DNA of 64,000 nucleotides from Isoetes taiwanensis. Lineage: Eukaryota; Streptophyta; Lycopodiopsida; Isoetales; Isoetaceae. Shown piece after piece: positions 33,035 to 46,499 of this stretch. The notes under the pieces were generated by a model. That model saw only the letters and a program-made list of their open reading frames with translations, had not been told where the DNA came from and ran no database searches. Position numbers and translations under genes: made by a program. The stretch covers positions 17,920,041 through 17,984,040 of the forward strand of contig JAJEKV010000002.1 in assembly GCA_021234155.1 (NCBI GenBank), given 5' to 3'. Positions within the stretch are counted from its first letter, which is position 1. Each line of letters begins with the position of its first letter.

Positions 33035-33660
33035 TTAAGAGTTTTTCAATTTGGTGCCATCTACGTAGAAACTTTCCCATAGTTTCTTGCTCTTGCTTGG
33101 ACATGATTCAATGAGGGTTATAACTTGTAGATGAAGGCATAATATATTTTTGGCAAAACCTTTTCCCGGTGATGTTGCATGTACATTTCCTTAATTTGTT
33201 TGGTCCGTAGTGAAAGTTGGATCACCATTTGATCCAAAGTTGATGGAGAAAGCTTACACCTTAGTATGCAAGTCAAAGACCTACCCAATACCATTAATCT
33301 ATTTGAATTGAGATAGAAATATGAGATAGGTGTCGGAGCGTGGCGAGAGGGAGCAATGCAAGTGTTTTTCATTTTGATGCCATCTACATAGAAACTTTCC
33401 AATAATTTCTTGCTCTTGCTTAGACATGATTCAATAAGGGTTATAAGTTGTAGAAGAAGGCATAATGTATTTTAGGCAAAACCTTTAGCCTGGTGATTCT
33501 GGAGTTACATTTCTTTAATTTGCTTGGTGCCTAGTGAAAGGTAGATCATGATTTGATTCAAAGTTGATGGAGGAAACTTACACATTAATATGCAAGTCAA
33601 AGACCTACCAAAATACCATTAATCTGTTTTCTTGAATTGTGATTAGAAATATGAGATTAG
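33035..33660. repeat. Diverged tandem duplication, about 335-bp period
   Basis: The unit TTGGTGCCATCTACGTAGAA... at 33050 to about 33330 recurs at about 33373-33660 with perhaps 15 percent differences. Both copies carry the line GATGGAG(A/G)AA(G/A)CTTACAC and then CAAGTCAAAGACCTACC. Confidence 0.8.
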
Positions 33661-34675
33661 ATATGTAATGGAACTACATATTGGTATGCATTGTAAAATT
33701 GGAAAGTAATACATATTAGATGCGTGTGGTGCTTGAAAGTCGCAAAGGGGAATGCTGTAAATGTGGCTTAGTGATATTCATATCATTTTTTGCCTATTAA
33801 GTCTAATAGGCTTGACGACCATTTAATCTTCAACATTAGGCTTGCAAATCACAAGTCAATTAAATATTTGTATGTGTTGTAGAGTTGGCAAGTGATACAT
33901 ATTAGATGTGTGTGAAGGGGAATGTTATAAAGTTTGCAATTCAAGGTTCACGTTTGGAGATTAGGGTTCTTTCTTTTTCCTTTTTTTTATGTTCTTATTT
34001 CGATGGGGCTGATAGACATGGGCGGGTAACCAAAAATAGAAGTAGTTGCTCAGTTGCACTGGATTTGCAAATTACGGTGCCGCTTCCTTCATTTGTGGCT
34101 TTGACTTGATTGCTAGTGACATGCAGATGTGATCTGAGAAGCGTGGGCCGAGCTGAGCTTTCTTTATGTTTTTGAAGCAACCAGATCTGGCTGGATTTCT
34201 GGAAGCAGGGATGTTGCTACCGGAGTTCAGAAGATCGGGTTTCGAAGATGCATGTTTTTGATGAAGAAGACCAGCTTTAGAATTCTTATCGCCTCAGAGC
34301 ATCTTGAACAAAACTTTTGAGTTCAACAAAGGGAAGGCAGATGCCCTATTTTGCTTTTTATTGTGTGAGTCTATCATTTAGTTTTACATGGCATAACTTA
34401 TGCGGCATACAAAGGTGTTTCTGTTGTTATAACTAGGTTTTGGTTTTTGTGTTATTAGATGGTTCATTGATAACAGGACTTGATGTTGTAAGCTGGTGCT
34501 GCATATTTTGGCAGTGGGTTCAAATCCTCTTATAAATCTTGCCTGAATCATATCTAGAATGGTGCTACTTGGATTTTGAGAGGTTCGAAGCCCTAGGACA
34601 CATCTCCTCCCCAATTCTGTTGCAGGTGAGGCATAATGGTTTCTAAATCTAGTGAGTGTATTTGTACTTGTAGCC
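33661..34675. other. No gene recognised
   Basis: AT-rich sequence without a supported feature on either strand. Confidence 0.4.
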
Positions 34676-34679
34676 CTGT

Positions 34680-35200
34680 ATAGAATTGAATTGAATCAAA
34701 TTGAATTGATTTTTATCGTCTGCAGAAACCAATTGGCCTATGGGACCCAAAAAAAGAATACAACAAGCATAGTACTGCTGGGATTAAAAAACCTTCCCCC
34801 GAAGGGTTTTCGAGGGAAAAATCTTACAGTAATAAGTATGCTGAGAAACTGTACAATGAAAGCAATGAAACTATACAATCTTCATATATGAGTTGCGTAA
34901 TGATCTGGTGCACAAGCGGAGCTCTGTCTTCCCCGTGGTAGGCAAGCCACCCCTCCAATTGATCAATGTAGAGGCCAAACAATGTTGGGGAGAGCGGGCA
35001 TCCCTGACGGACACCAATACTACTATTGACAGGTTATCCTGTCAATATCAGTCAGCTGGAACATGTCTCATAGTGTCTGTATACCGCATTTTGCATGTTT
35101 TCAGGGGCTCCCAACTAACTTAGTCTTTCCCACAACTCTTCTCTCTGGCAAAGGCCTTTGCAAAGTCGACAAAGCAGCAGTAGAGATCATGGGAAAAGAG
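34680..35200 (-). mobile_element. LINE remnant, reverse-transcriptase part and 3' tail
   Basis: The minus strand reads LGAPENMQNAVYRHYETCSS (about 35130-35070) and then IGVRQGCPLSPTLFGLYIDQ (about 35015-34955), the finger/palm blocks preceding the catalytic box of non-LTR reverse transcriptases, with frame changes. It runs to a 3' end near 34680 that reads GGGTCCCATAGGC... and closes in CAATT repeats. The same tail occurs at 57.1 kb and 58.5 kb. The 5' part and the FADD-type box are not visible. Confidence 0.8.
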
Positions 35201-38200
35201 AAAGGGAAAGCGAAATGGAAAAGGAAGAGGAAAGGGATCCTGAGGCATGAAATAAAGATGCAAGATTATAAACGACTAAGAAGACCACGTAGCCACGTGG
35301 ATATGCTTAATGACATTGGTCAAATGCATGACGATTATACATGATATAAATTAAGGAAATGGACACATGTTATGTCTGCTGGGAGCATCGAGATGCCGTA
35401 TAACAGACTGGACAATAGTATGGAACGTAGTTTCCACATAAGGTCAAGAGAAGACGACAATGGGTAGGAGCATGCGCAACCATCGAAAAGCTGCTTTGGT
35501 GAAGCTAGACTATGAAGGAAAGTTGACCTCCAACTAATGATACATTAGGGAGGCAAGTAATGTTACACTTTGAATAGACCCAAGTCTAGAGTAGGAACAA
35601 GGTAGGTGCCCAATGAACATCTCACCAAGGAGAATGTGCTCTGGACTCGGTATCGCGTGTGTATCCCGAGGAGTAGCTCCGCGTTGGTATATGCGTACTA
35701 GGACCCCTTAATGGTAAAACATAACAAGAAAAAGAAAGGGTGTATAATAGAACTTTTAGTTCACCTTCTATATGGATACGAAAGTAATGAAGATAAGAGT
35801 TCCTATACCATACGTTAAACATGTCCATTAGGAGCTTAGGATGGCATTTTCCCCTGTGGAATTTGTGACTAGAGCTTGAGGATCAAGGCAAACTAAGGCT
35901 GGAGTCTAGAAAGTATGGTGTCAAAACCACAGCATATATATGGTACAAGCTAAACGAGTTGAGGAAATACAATTGCGGGAAGTATGAACATAGCTAGGTG
36001 GCTATGTCAAAGAATCATCACACATTAGAGGAAAAATGAGATCACATTTTGTCCCATTAAGGGATGCTTAAAATGCCATGTCAGCTTTTTAAACTGTCCA
36101 ATAAGAGAAGAGCTCCAGTATATCTCATTCCAGTATTATGTGGCAGCCTGTAATTAATGCAGCTGCAACTAACTTCTGTAGTATCATTTTTTCATTATAA
36201 CTTTTAATCTAGAACTCCGATTCAAAAACTTTTTGTAGCAATGTGTTCGTCTTCACAAGATCTATCTAGTGATAACCCATTCATACATCTTTTACGATAT
36301 AAATATATAAGAAATAAGCAAAAAATCATATTTTTTTAAGGTTAACGCATATGACCATATTGAAATACATCATAGCCATATATCATTGGAAAGATCTTTT
36401 CATTCCGCATCTAATGCAACAAACGCCGCAACATTTTGACAAGTGGATCAAAAGTTATGGGGGGGAAAATAACATCAATGAAGTTGTTGGTGCTGCATTA
36501 ATTGCAGTCAATAGAGGGTAAGCCATTCCATTGGAGGATTCTTATGGGGATGAAATGAGATCTCAAATTTCCTCTAATGTATGAGTCCAGACTTGGGGTT
36601 TGCTCACACATGGTACTATCGCACATAATTACACGATAGGAATGGTGGATGTTGGAAGGACTTAATAGTATCAAATACTACACTAGTGAGGATATCAAGA
36701 ATGTCGATTGTGACATCCAGATGTATGTCATATTGGAAGAGGGTGGAATATTCGTACAAGGCGAGTGAAATATTACTTGACAAGGTTTAAAGAATGAGCA
36801 TAATGATATGCTTATATACGACGATATTGGTTTAGGTATGCTTTACCAGAGATAAGCATTCAAGCTATCCGAATGGTTAGAGTTGACTATCTTAGATATG
36901 TCGTACTAAGGGAGATGAGAAGCGTTTAAATCAGTGAAAATAGCTACAGTAAGTCTAGCATATACGGTGATGTTACATTCAAAAACATCCCGAGGATGGT
37001 TGGAATGGTGTTGGAATAACCGATAATGAGAGCTTAACTACTCAAAGGTTCTAGATACCAATGAATTACTTCAGCGTTATAAGCTGAGGGCATTTATTTG
37101 GTTTTGGGAATAAAAAGATGTGTAAAATATCGCATCCCCTGATGGAAGAAAAGAAGGAGTACGACGACTTTGGCGATTATACCTTTAGGTATAACCGAGA
37201 AGAGGGCAATACATAGCAATTCCAAGTCCCGATAACAATCAAGACGAGGTGTATAGAGCAGAAGGGGCGAGATTATATAGATCAACAGTCCATGTATCCT
37301 CAGATTTACTGCTCTCATGGAACAATTGTAAACACTAAAGTATAAAATTGAGGGTCCGTTGCCTTGAGGCATAGACCTCTTATAGATTATGACTTTAAGG
37401 CTAGGTTCTAATATAGGGGTTTTCCTAGATTTCAATGCCTCCATGAGCCAAAGACGACAACATTTGAAGTGTTCAAAAGTTGAAGTTGACTGTGGTAGAA
37501 ACCTTTGGAATTATGGCATAAGCCGGTGTGGGGATTATAGTTTATGTACTGGGTTAAAGTACCATAAGGCACTAAAGAAATGGTTGAAATAGCTAGAGAC
37601 CCTATCAAAATATAGGCAGCATATACAAGTCCTACATAGAGTTGGCCCCTGTCCATTTGGGAAGTAGGTGGCGCGGCCACATCATAAAGGTACATAGACA
37701 ATGGGTTTTGTTTCAAAGAACTACCACGGTTATCTAGCATTGTGGGATGTGGATATATGTTTATTATGTACATACCAGGTACACATACGATAAACATCTT
37801 GGAGAGGTAGTCTAAGTGGCGACACAAGGAGAGAAAGATGAGTGTATCCCAAAGGTACTGATGAAGGATTAAGAGTGTTCGGAATGTGCAAACAACATTC
37901 AATCTGTTGCATGCTAAAGTATGATGTTGTAGTTGGCACTTGAAATAAATGTCAACGGCCAATAGAATGAAGCGTAAGATGATGGGGTTGAATAGTACAA
38001 TAGTACAATTCCAGGATAGGTGTCGAATAGCATTACCTGCTAGAAGTTCAAATGTGTCTTGCATAGACACTTAAGACTAGCTTTCCCACATACCCGGATC
38101 AGGCAGAGGTGAATGCCATGGGTTACGTGGAGGTGTAAGTTAGAATATACAGGATTCGAACATCGATACAAGTCCGGGTTATATGAAACGTAGGTAATAG

Positions 38201-40495
38201 TAGAAAGGCTCACAAAATACAAGGCAGGCACTTTGATGTCTCCAGGTAATTTACGTTTCATACGAAGGCTCACATGGTAACTTAGGCCATGACTATGGCT
38301 TAGATGAGGATGCCAAGTCATTTGGAATGCCACAACAGCGGCATAACATGATGACAGAGAAATGTAATGACTAGCATTTCTAGGATGTAGGACAACGTTG
38401 AATCATAACCCCCAACGATATGTGGGTTAACAACATAGGGCCATCTAATAGCGGCTTAGAAGCCAGAAGACAGTTAACGAACCTAAAGGGGTAAGTGGAT
38501 TGGTGACGCTACTGAATAAGGGTCACAACCAAAAGGTTGCATAAGGGCCGGGATACTGAAAATCGGCTATAGATGTAGAAAACATATTGAAGAAGAGAAG
38601 GAATGAAGTACCCTTATCAATGATATTTAGCAATCTGGATAGGAAGGTTATTACCTCACATGAAGGGTAGTCTTTGCTAACATGCAAAGATAGACTTGCG
38701 GCTTGAAAGGCAGCAATAGCTTTAAAACTCTTTAAAGATTTGGTGCGTGGCTTAGGGAAGAAGATTTCCATGTCCTGGGACAACATGGTGAATTGAATTC
38801 ACTAAGAACCTTTTTAATAGATAGACAGATAGTTAGATAGTACTTATACGTCATGCCACATTGGCGAGGACATATGACGGACCCCCAGAGACTTGAACAC
38901 AAGATCTCTTAATAGAGGAGGCCTATCTTGAGAGATCTTTGGGTGGTACGGTCCTCTGGGATATTCACATAATCCCTTGGAATATGTAAGTTCATTTGCG
39001 GAACTTAAGGACGTTTAGGCACTAAAATAATGGTTGGAAATACTTTGCCCAGACCATATCTAGATACCCTAGAAGGAGGTGACTAGTCAACAATGGTTGG
39101 ATGCCATTGGACCCTTACGGTGGAAAGACCCCAAAAGAGGGTAGGTTGTTGTCAATTTGACAGGCGTGTGGCGCAGATAATTAATCACAGCCATATAGGC
39201 GGTGAAGTTTGGCACAAAATAATACTAAAGTTTGTACCCAGGATTAATTAGAATAAAGTGCTGACATTGTTGTGGGGGGTTCTAACACAAGCACTCACTA
39301 CGTATTACAGAGAATGTCCATAAAAAGAACACGACCAATGAGAAGAAATATCGAAGGGTGGTAGGATCAAAGAAATCCAAAGAGGGGTGCTGCATGGCAG
39401 TCCCTAGTTGGTTGGACGAAAAGAGATTCTCTGGGAAATGAGACGAGTCAAGGTTTAGACACTAGAGAGAGACAACGTTAGTTATAATTATGTCTATAAA
39501 ATATTACTTAATCCTTAATATATAACGTCGAATAAGGTCTAATATAAAGCATATGAATGTAGTATAGATTGAATCATGGCAAGGCCCGAAGAAATTTTGT
39601 TATCAAGGCATCTACCAAAGGAAAAAATTTAAAGCTATAGGTCCAGGATAACTGGACATTATTATCATCGCCTAAAGAATATCCAAGGTGAATAGTGGAT
39701 TAGAATCCAACTTGGAAGTTTCTATCTTACTCCGAGGAATTTCCTTCCATCGCTCAACGTGAATGTATATCGATATGGTTGCGAAAACACTCTGCAGTGA
39801 TAATAATAACCCTTAAGTTATTCCTAGCTCACCATGGCTGCACAAGTCCGGCGGAGTTGTTGCCACCACAGCGTTGGTTTAGGGAAGAGTCTTTCTAGAG
39901 AAACAAAAATTCTATTGGTTAAGTATAACAAGAGACCATTTTGTTAACTAAAAGGAGGCTTATCCTGTTGGTAAAGGGTTTGTCTGCGTGGTGGGAGGTC
40001 AAGGCTTCAAGTCTCCATAGTACACATTTACATAAAAGTTGCTATACAAAGAAATAGGGTACCATATGTGTATAAGATATATGTTTCATGCATATTACAT
40101 TCAAGGGAGTGGTAAGCACCTAGGCTTGGAGTTGAGAGGTCATGGGTTTAAATTTGGGTCGAAATGCAAAAAAAATAGGTATATGAAAAAAATATAAAAA
40201 ATTTTATACGGCAAAAATATGCATTTTATACGGTCGGGCGCCGGTCATACGTGCTCCAATTTGAATTCTGAGACGTGAAAACCTGAGGGGCGCCCGAGTT
40301 GACTTTTGGCCCATTTTTTTGCCCTTTTACTACCGGATAACGATTCCCCTAGGGTATTTGGACCGTGCCCGACGCATTGGTGCAAAAATCGCCTCAATCC
40401 GAGTTACCTAGAGAAAGTTATTGCCCGTGGGAACAAGGGACCTCTTTCTCTCTAAAAACTTGACATACTTGATTCTAAGGACTCACACCCTAATT
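35201..40495. other. Five-kilobase gene-free stretch of old repeat DNA
   Basis: I find no domain on either strand. The longest minus-strand frame (37432-38070, 212 residues) is hydrophobic and compositionally odd without known motifs. It lies on the inner side of the minus-strand LTR at 40.7 kb, so it may be the eroded inside of that retrotransposon, but no gag or pol signature supports this. A short GATA-type repeat occurs at 38818-38840. Confidence 0.4.
39958..40165 (+). mobile_element. Two tRNA-like segments, possible SINE heads
   Basis: CTGTTGGTAAAGGG at 39978 with GGCTTCAAGTCTCC at 40004 resembles the tRNA D-arm/A box plus T-arm/B box at roughly the right spacing. About 130 bases on, AGTGGTAAGCACC with GGGTTTAAATTTGG repeats the pattern more weakly. 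Neither folds obviously into a complete tRNA, so pol III-type SINE promoters are the better reading. Confidence 0.4.
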
Positions 40496-40498
40496 CGT

Positions 40499-40568
40499 AA
40501 CTAGGTTAATCCTCCCATAACTAGGTCAACATAAACTAGGTTAATCCTCCCATAACTAGGTCAACATA
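40499..40568. repeat. 35-bp tandem repeat
   Basis: AACTAGGTTAATCCTCCCAT and the next 15 bases are present twice in direct succession, just inside the primer site of the minus-strand LTR element. Confidence 0.85.
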
Positions 40569-40679
40569 CATACTAGTTACGGAATTAGAATAGTTTATCC
40601 TAGAGTAAAGTCACGTACTACCTATCGACTAACGAGTTAGAATATGGCCAGTGCTATGATCTGGTCCACCAAAATCATG

Positions 40680-40691
40680 GCTCTGATACCA
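40680..40691 (-). other. Primer-binding site, initiator-Met tRNA
   Basis: The minus strand reads TGGTATCAGAGC, the standard plant retrotransposon PBS complementary to initiator tRNA-Met, one base from the LTR end at 40693. Confidence 0.85.
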
Positions 40692-40692
40692 C

Positions 40693-42249
40693 TGTGGCGC
40701 TCCCTGAATCCATATGATGCTCCCATCGTATAAATACGGGAAATTCCCCTCCCATGGCGAATCCATCACCACGGAAAGGCTCTCCGTCTGACTCGGACCA
40801 CTTGTGATGGCCAAGTGTCCGGTGAAGGACACGGAGGTGTCATTCGTCCCACGCCTTCTATGGGAATCCTATATAGCGGAAGCGTACATACATGTTAGCA
40901 TCTAGCAACAATACTAATAATTAATATACCACCACGAAGGGTGGCCCATCATCATCAATATAACCAACAACAGAATACCAACATAACAAAGGAAATACAC
41001 CATAACTAAGGGCTCTACCCCGGGCTCAGACTCCATGGGGGCGACTGACGGTCAGGGCCTCAAGATAACAGCAGACAGAGGTATAACATGGCGTTGGCTG
41101 GCATAAGACAATGGCTAGGGTAGTCCACTCCACCGCCCCTCTTGTGCACACTTTGCAGATAGGCTGAATCATGCTATGACGTGCTTGTAGCCCTCCGGAG
41201 ACACAATCCCAAGGAATCACCTTTCGGGACTACTCCGGGTTACATCTCCCCGGTCCGAGCATGATGGATCCCTGGGTGTGCTAGAGAACACGTGCCCCCT
41301 CAGTGACCCCCACATCCATACCCGACTTACTCCCCTAAATCTAAAGGTCAGCTCACCAATCCGTTCGAGCCCAAGACAACCATCTATGACTCACGCCCTC
41401 CGGCCCAGAGAGTGTCAGACCCATACCCGGCCCACACACAGTGACCGGCTGTAAGCCTAGCACACTATAGGAGTCCTGTAGCTGCGCTCGGCAAGACCCC
41501 ACCCCCGATTCACCCTCATACTCGTTGTCTGGTGCTGAACCACATCATAGCATCCACAGCCAGGTTGGCTCTTGTGCACAGGCCGTATTTACTGGGTTTT
41601 AAGGGTTCTATCTAGGAGCATCTCTACTTCTAGATGGCCTTTAGGTCTCTACCCCCCTTTTACCCATACAACACAGGAGGAACAGAAAGAAAGCTATCCT
41701 TATACATCAATCCATCTATAGCTTTGAATAGAACATAAAATAGAGATTAACCATACATCTATTCATACAAGGGTTAATCCTAGCTACCTTCTGAGCATAC
41801 AAGGGTTAGTCCTATGACTATCTAGGAATCCAGGCTATCTACGTACTAACCGGGATCATAGCTAGCTCTACTATCTCTTTGGTTCTCCATCCTTCTAGCT
41901 GGAGCAACAGCTCCTCCTGCACCAACCTCCCCCAATTCGAATTGGGGCAAATGGGGGTACAAAACCCCAATTTGGGTCCCAAGTTAGCAACTCTCTCTTG
42001 CCCAATCGATTTGGGCCAGGTGGCAACTCTAGATTGGTTAATATTAGCTAATTTGGTATCTTAGCCCATTTTTAATATTAGGTTAAGCCCTAAATTCGAA
42101 TTAGGATTTTGGGTTAGGTTTCCACTTTAATAATTCATAATTAACATAGCTAACCTTAGCTTATGAATACTTAATGTACCATTAATCATTCATAGTGACG
42201 TGTCATGTATTTATACTCAAAAAGGCGTATAAATATGTGGAACGTCACA
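40693..42249 (-). repeat. LTR of a minus-strand retrotransposon, about 1.56 kb
   Basis: On the minus strand it begins TGTGACG at 42249 and ends CGCCACA at 40693, giving the usual TG...CA with a near-perfect 7-bp inverted end. A TATA-like TATTTATAC lies near its start and the PBS directly follows its end. No second LTR and no gag/pol are found in the window, so the element is truncated, non-coding or beyond recognition. Confidence 0.65.
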
Positions 42250-42537
42250 AATATTGTGGTTTGGAATGTTGAAATCAATTCTCTATGTGGAGATAATGCA
42301 TGAAGTAGCAAAACGTAGACTTTAAATCATACCTGAAAGAGAAGGTTTAAGTTTTTGAAATCACTTCGGCAACGAATCTTGAAGTGGCTAAGGACATGAA
42401 AGACAAAGAGGAGAATAAAATTTGATACTTGATTTCGTAGCAATACCAATATAAGAAGCACTATATTATAGTGCAATCAAGAAGTATTTAGATATAAAAC
42501 ATGCACATTTATGTTTCTAGATAAATGTCATTGTCAT

Positions 42538-42718
42538 TCACCTTCCTTCCATATCTTTCAACTCTATGGAATAAGTAACATCAAGTGGTTCTCTAGTTTC
42601 AACTAGTTTTTTCAATTCAAATGTAACTTCAGACATTGCAGGCCGGTCAACTCCTTGTTCTGACGTGCATAACAATGATAACTCAACAAATTTCCATATT
42701 GATTCCATATTACAGTTG
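42538..42718 (-). pseudogene. Last exon of an LRR receptor-like kinase
   Basis: After an AG at 42720-42719 the minus strand reads NMESIWKFVELSLLCTSEQG, then VDRPAMSEVTFELKKLVE, and ends at TGA 42540-42538. This is subdomain XI of plant receptor-like kinases, where the pattern is (V)WK.VELA..C......RP.MS.VV.ELK. It is the only missing C-terminal piece for the kinase exons at 55.6-60.1 kb on the same strand and so probably belongs to them, 12.9 kb away. On its own the exon has no lesion. Confidence 0.7.
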
Positions 42719-42726
42719 CTGCCAAT

Positions 42727-42761
42727 AACGAATAGAATAGAATAGAATAGAATAGAATAGT
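42727..42761. repeat. AATAG microsatellite
   Basis: Seven tandem AATAG units, directly upstream (minus sense) of the acceptor of the last kinase exon. Confidence 0.85.
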
Positions 42762-42764
42762 TTT

Positions 42765-45700
42765 TTAACGGGGTCGATAATGTCATCGATCTTGCATTTC
42801 TCTAGATGACTTTGAACCTAGAACAAAATAGTAAAACATCAACCAATAGTAAGTGTGTAGTATCACGTGCTCCTAGCATAGTAAATTGGCACGTTACACA
42901 ATAATTGGACGTGATACTAGTATTACATGGAGTCATGCCAATACATAATTAATTGTTTATCAATGCAATATAGTGTACATTTAAAGTTCTTTCTTCAAAA
43001 TCTTGCTTCTTCCTCCTGCCTTGTTCGATGATTTTTACTCTAGTACCAAAAGTAAACCAGACCTCAACATATAAATGAGTATGGCAGAATAAGATTCCCT
43101 ACAATGTCATTATGTAAAGCACAGCCAACTAGCTGAAAACAACCTTTAATAGTCATTAAAGGTGAGCAATCATGTTTCCTTCCTATGCATTACATTTGGA
43201 TAATTACATGGCTACCAGAAGGGCTTGCATTTGGGGATAACCTCTCAGAAAATTGTATTTGATGGGTTTGAAATAAGCATATTATTGCTTAGACGAAAAG
43301 TGCTACAAGATATTAATACTCCATTTTATTTATATGGCCTTAGGACTAAATAAATGCTTTTAATTGTGAACCATCTTGCCTCTCCAATATATGAGAAGCA
43401 TAAAACAAGGTTGCTCTCCTTTTAATTGGTAATTTAATCCTGAAAAGCATAAGGTTAAGAAGGCTAGAGGAAGTCTATGTGGACGATAAAAAACCATTAT
43501 ATTATATTCTTTATTTTTCTATGTTTTAATGCTCTTTGATAAATGATGACTATCTTTAAACTTACCTCATGTATTGAATGAATCCAGCCAACTGTGCACT
43601 CATATGACCTTCCTTTGTGACTTCCAGTTAAAGAAATAGATCCAGGTGGACCAAAGTCTAGGTTTAAAATAAATAAAAGAGGCGACAACCAGACTTATGG
43701 AGCTACCCAATTCTCTCATACTATTACAATGATATTTTGTTTGCTTCTCTCCTAGATATCATGTCTAATTATGGAGAAATCTAACCAAATCCAGACTATT
43801 ATCCAAATGTGGGGAGACATAACTAGGATGTAAGAACCCTTTTAAACTTTGGCAGTTAAGTACATGAAGGAACTCCTATGTCCCATACTTTGTTAAGTAT
43901 GGGCTAGATAGATGGAGCCTAAAAAGTAAGCCCATCTTGCTTCAAAATAAAATTTAGACTTACTTTTGTGAATATATTGGTATGCCAGGAGATTAGTCTT
44001 GCATCGATGTAGTTAAATTAATTGTAATTGAAAGGGTGGTTCTCATTCTCATTCTCATTCTCTAATAACCATTCTTATAATGAATGTGTATTAACGTAGT
44101 GTTGGACCGGCAGGCCAATAAAACCTCAACTTTTTTATAATTTATAAACTAAAACTCGAATGTGATCAGGGAGGTAGTACTTAAGTCATGCTTGGTAAAG
44201 ATGATTAATTGAGCGTGGAGCAAATAATGCATCTCAAAACTCATCATAGGACTAGTTCAAGTCCAATATTCGACGACTTTGGGGCGAAAATTAACAGGCT
44301 CAAGAAATTTCAACACTCTACATCCAATTCAAAATGATATGGTCCAAGTACTCCTTTCAGAAACACTTTTGCCATGGTGTTAACACCTCTCTTGAGTGCA
44401 TATCATATAACTGCAAATATCTCGAGCAACGTGACAACTAAAAATTCACCACTAAGTTGTGAACAAATAGATTCAACCCTAACCCAGTTGTAGATTTGAG
44501 TTTTCTGTGAAATTAGAAGGCAAATCCGACATTGTATATTTCTTCCCTTCACAAGCCTTGATCATCTAAACCAAACATCGCATCTTATTTGGCAAGAAGT
44601 TCATCCAAATCACGCGTCTCCCCACCTTGGAAACCTGCATACCCTACAATACATTTGATGCATATAATTTTACAACACAATTACCCCAAGGTAATATTTA
44701 GGTTTAATTTTTATAATCACATCACTTGCTCCATAACATACTATAGTAAGGTGATCTCTCAACCCTTACATTATCATTTAATATTCACAAAATTTTATGG
44801 TTTGCACACTTATTATTAACACAGTTTCGAAATTCTATAATTTAAATTCCATTTGGTCTCCTTGCAACACATTATGACAAACAAACATCTGTTGCAAGTC
44901 TTCGCAGTGCGACCCTCCTGTCCCTTAGATCATTCACATAGGTAACATCAATCATATATTGCCAAAAAATATATTTGGAGCTGTTGTCTTATTGGCCATT
45001 TTGAAAAAGAAAAAGATAATACATGGATTTTAAGATACAAAATGAGATCTCAAGTTGTGTCTAATGTAGATCCTATTATATGGCTTGAAGAGATTATCTT
45101 TACTCTAACGAAGTTGGAGACGGAATATTACATTGCTATAGGACAAACATCTGGGCTACCACATCATATATATTTGGAGGTGGAAAAATCTCCTTTTAGC
45201 GCATGCTAGAGGACAATGCATTTGTGCTAGGTCTGACCTACGACAATTTCTTAATTTTTAGCCTATCCAGGTTGCATTCCACCTCAGCGAATTTCAATTT
45301 ACGCCGTTAGATCTTCAATTTCTTACATCTACAGCCCAAGAAATTAGAAAAATCGGAGAAATTTACTTCGCCTATCCTTCATGCTAGTTCTTTTCCTTCG
45401 GTTTTTCAACAGACCAGAAACCTCGATCTAGTTCATTCTCGCTAGTATTTTCGCTAATGCTGTGTGATATAGTGCAAACTTTTTGCCACGTTGATGAATT
45501 ACACATGGGGGATGTTTGGTAGATGGTTTCGGGCACATCTGCTTTGTTCCTATTGATCCGGTGAATGTAGAAATCCAGCTTGATCTCGTCTATTTTGATC
45601 AAATTCAGTTTTCATAGAAGTAGCAGGCTTGCACTTTGTGGTGTAATTCAGTTTGTACAAGAATCAACTCTCTAAAAAGCGGTACTGTTTGGCGTAAGAT

Positions 45701-46480
45701 TACAGTTCCATCGGCAAAACCATTATCCTCTGGGGAAGTTCTGAGTTGAATTACACCTAGAATGCCTACAGGTGCTGTAGATGCACTGGTCCTAGGCTTT
45801 CTATTGATTGAGGAGAAGCATTTAATCAACCTTTATGAACTCCATAAGATGAGGCAAATGTTGCACTTGGATTTGCAAAACCCTAGTGGAATTCTAGTTT
45901 ATGTGGCCTGCATCTCAGATTCATAGAAGGGACCAGATATTGTGAATAATGTGGTGCTGGGAGGAAAAAGGAAAACTGTGGGTTTAACCAATCGATTACT
46001 ATGCCAAATATGGTGGTTCATTTCTGCGTACAGCAAGTCAAGATGGATGATTACCAGGCTGACTGAATCAAATGCAAGAGGTAGGTTTCATGGTATGAAA
46101 GGTATTCTTGTCTGATCATTTGTAGTTAAATCAGTCACTTTCTGCATGTCAATCATCTCTTCTTCAAAAGATTCGCTGAGATGGGGAGATACTTTTGCTT
46201 GCAATTCAATCTCAGACATTGAAAATCTTTTAAATCTTTGTGAGACTTCATAACAGAACATTTACTTGTTTCTTTTGCACTTATAAATCATGGTCTTATA
46301 TAGTAGGAGAAAAAGAAACTCAATGTATTAATGATTGCTTGAAATTTCACTGCAAGCTTGTTGTGTCTATGTACTATTGTGCGTTTACTGTGCAGCCATG
46401 CTTATTCCAGGCTACTTAACTATAAACAAGTTAACATATCTGTTAATACCGTTATATGCAATAGTTTTTCATCTGTATGA
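42765..46480. other. Intronic or intergenic DNA, little recognised
   Basis: One exon-like minus-strand piece (about 43663-43567, reading FGPPGSISLTGSHKGRSYEC and flanked by CCTAG and GTAAGT) has good splice sites but an unknown product. The rest shows no domain on either strand. Confidence 0.35.
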
Positions 46481-46499
46481 AAGAATTGTTTATGATGCT

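Noticed and set aside
37432-38070. 212-residue minus-strand open frame
   Set aside because: Hydrophobic composition without a motif, no splice or start context, and it lies in repeat-derived DNA. Probably chance in a sequence low in that frame's stop codons.
43021-43070. Candidate kinase DVYSFG exon on the minus strand (reads VWFTFGT)
   Set aside because: Only four residues resemble the motif; neighbours do not continue the kinase fold and no acceptor site fits.
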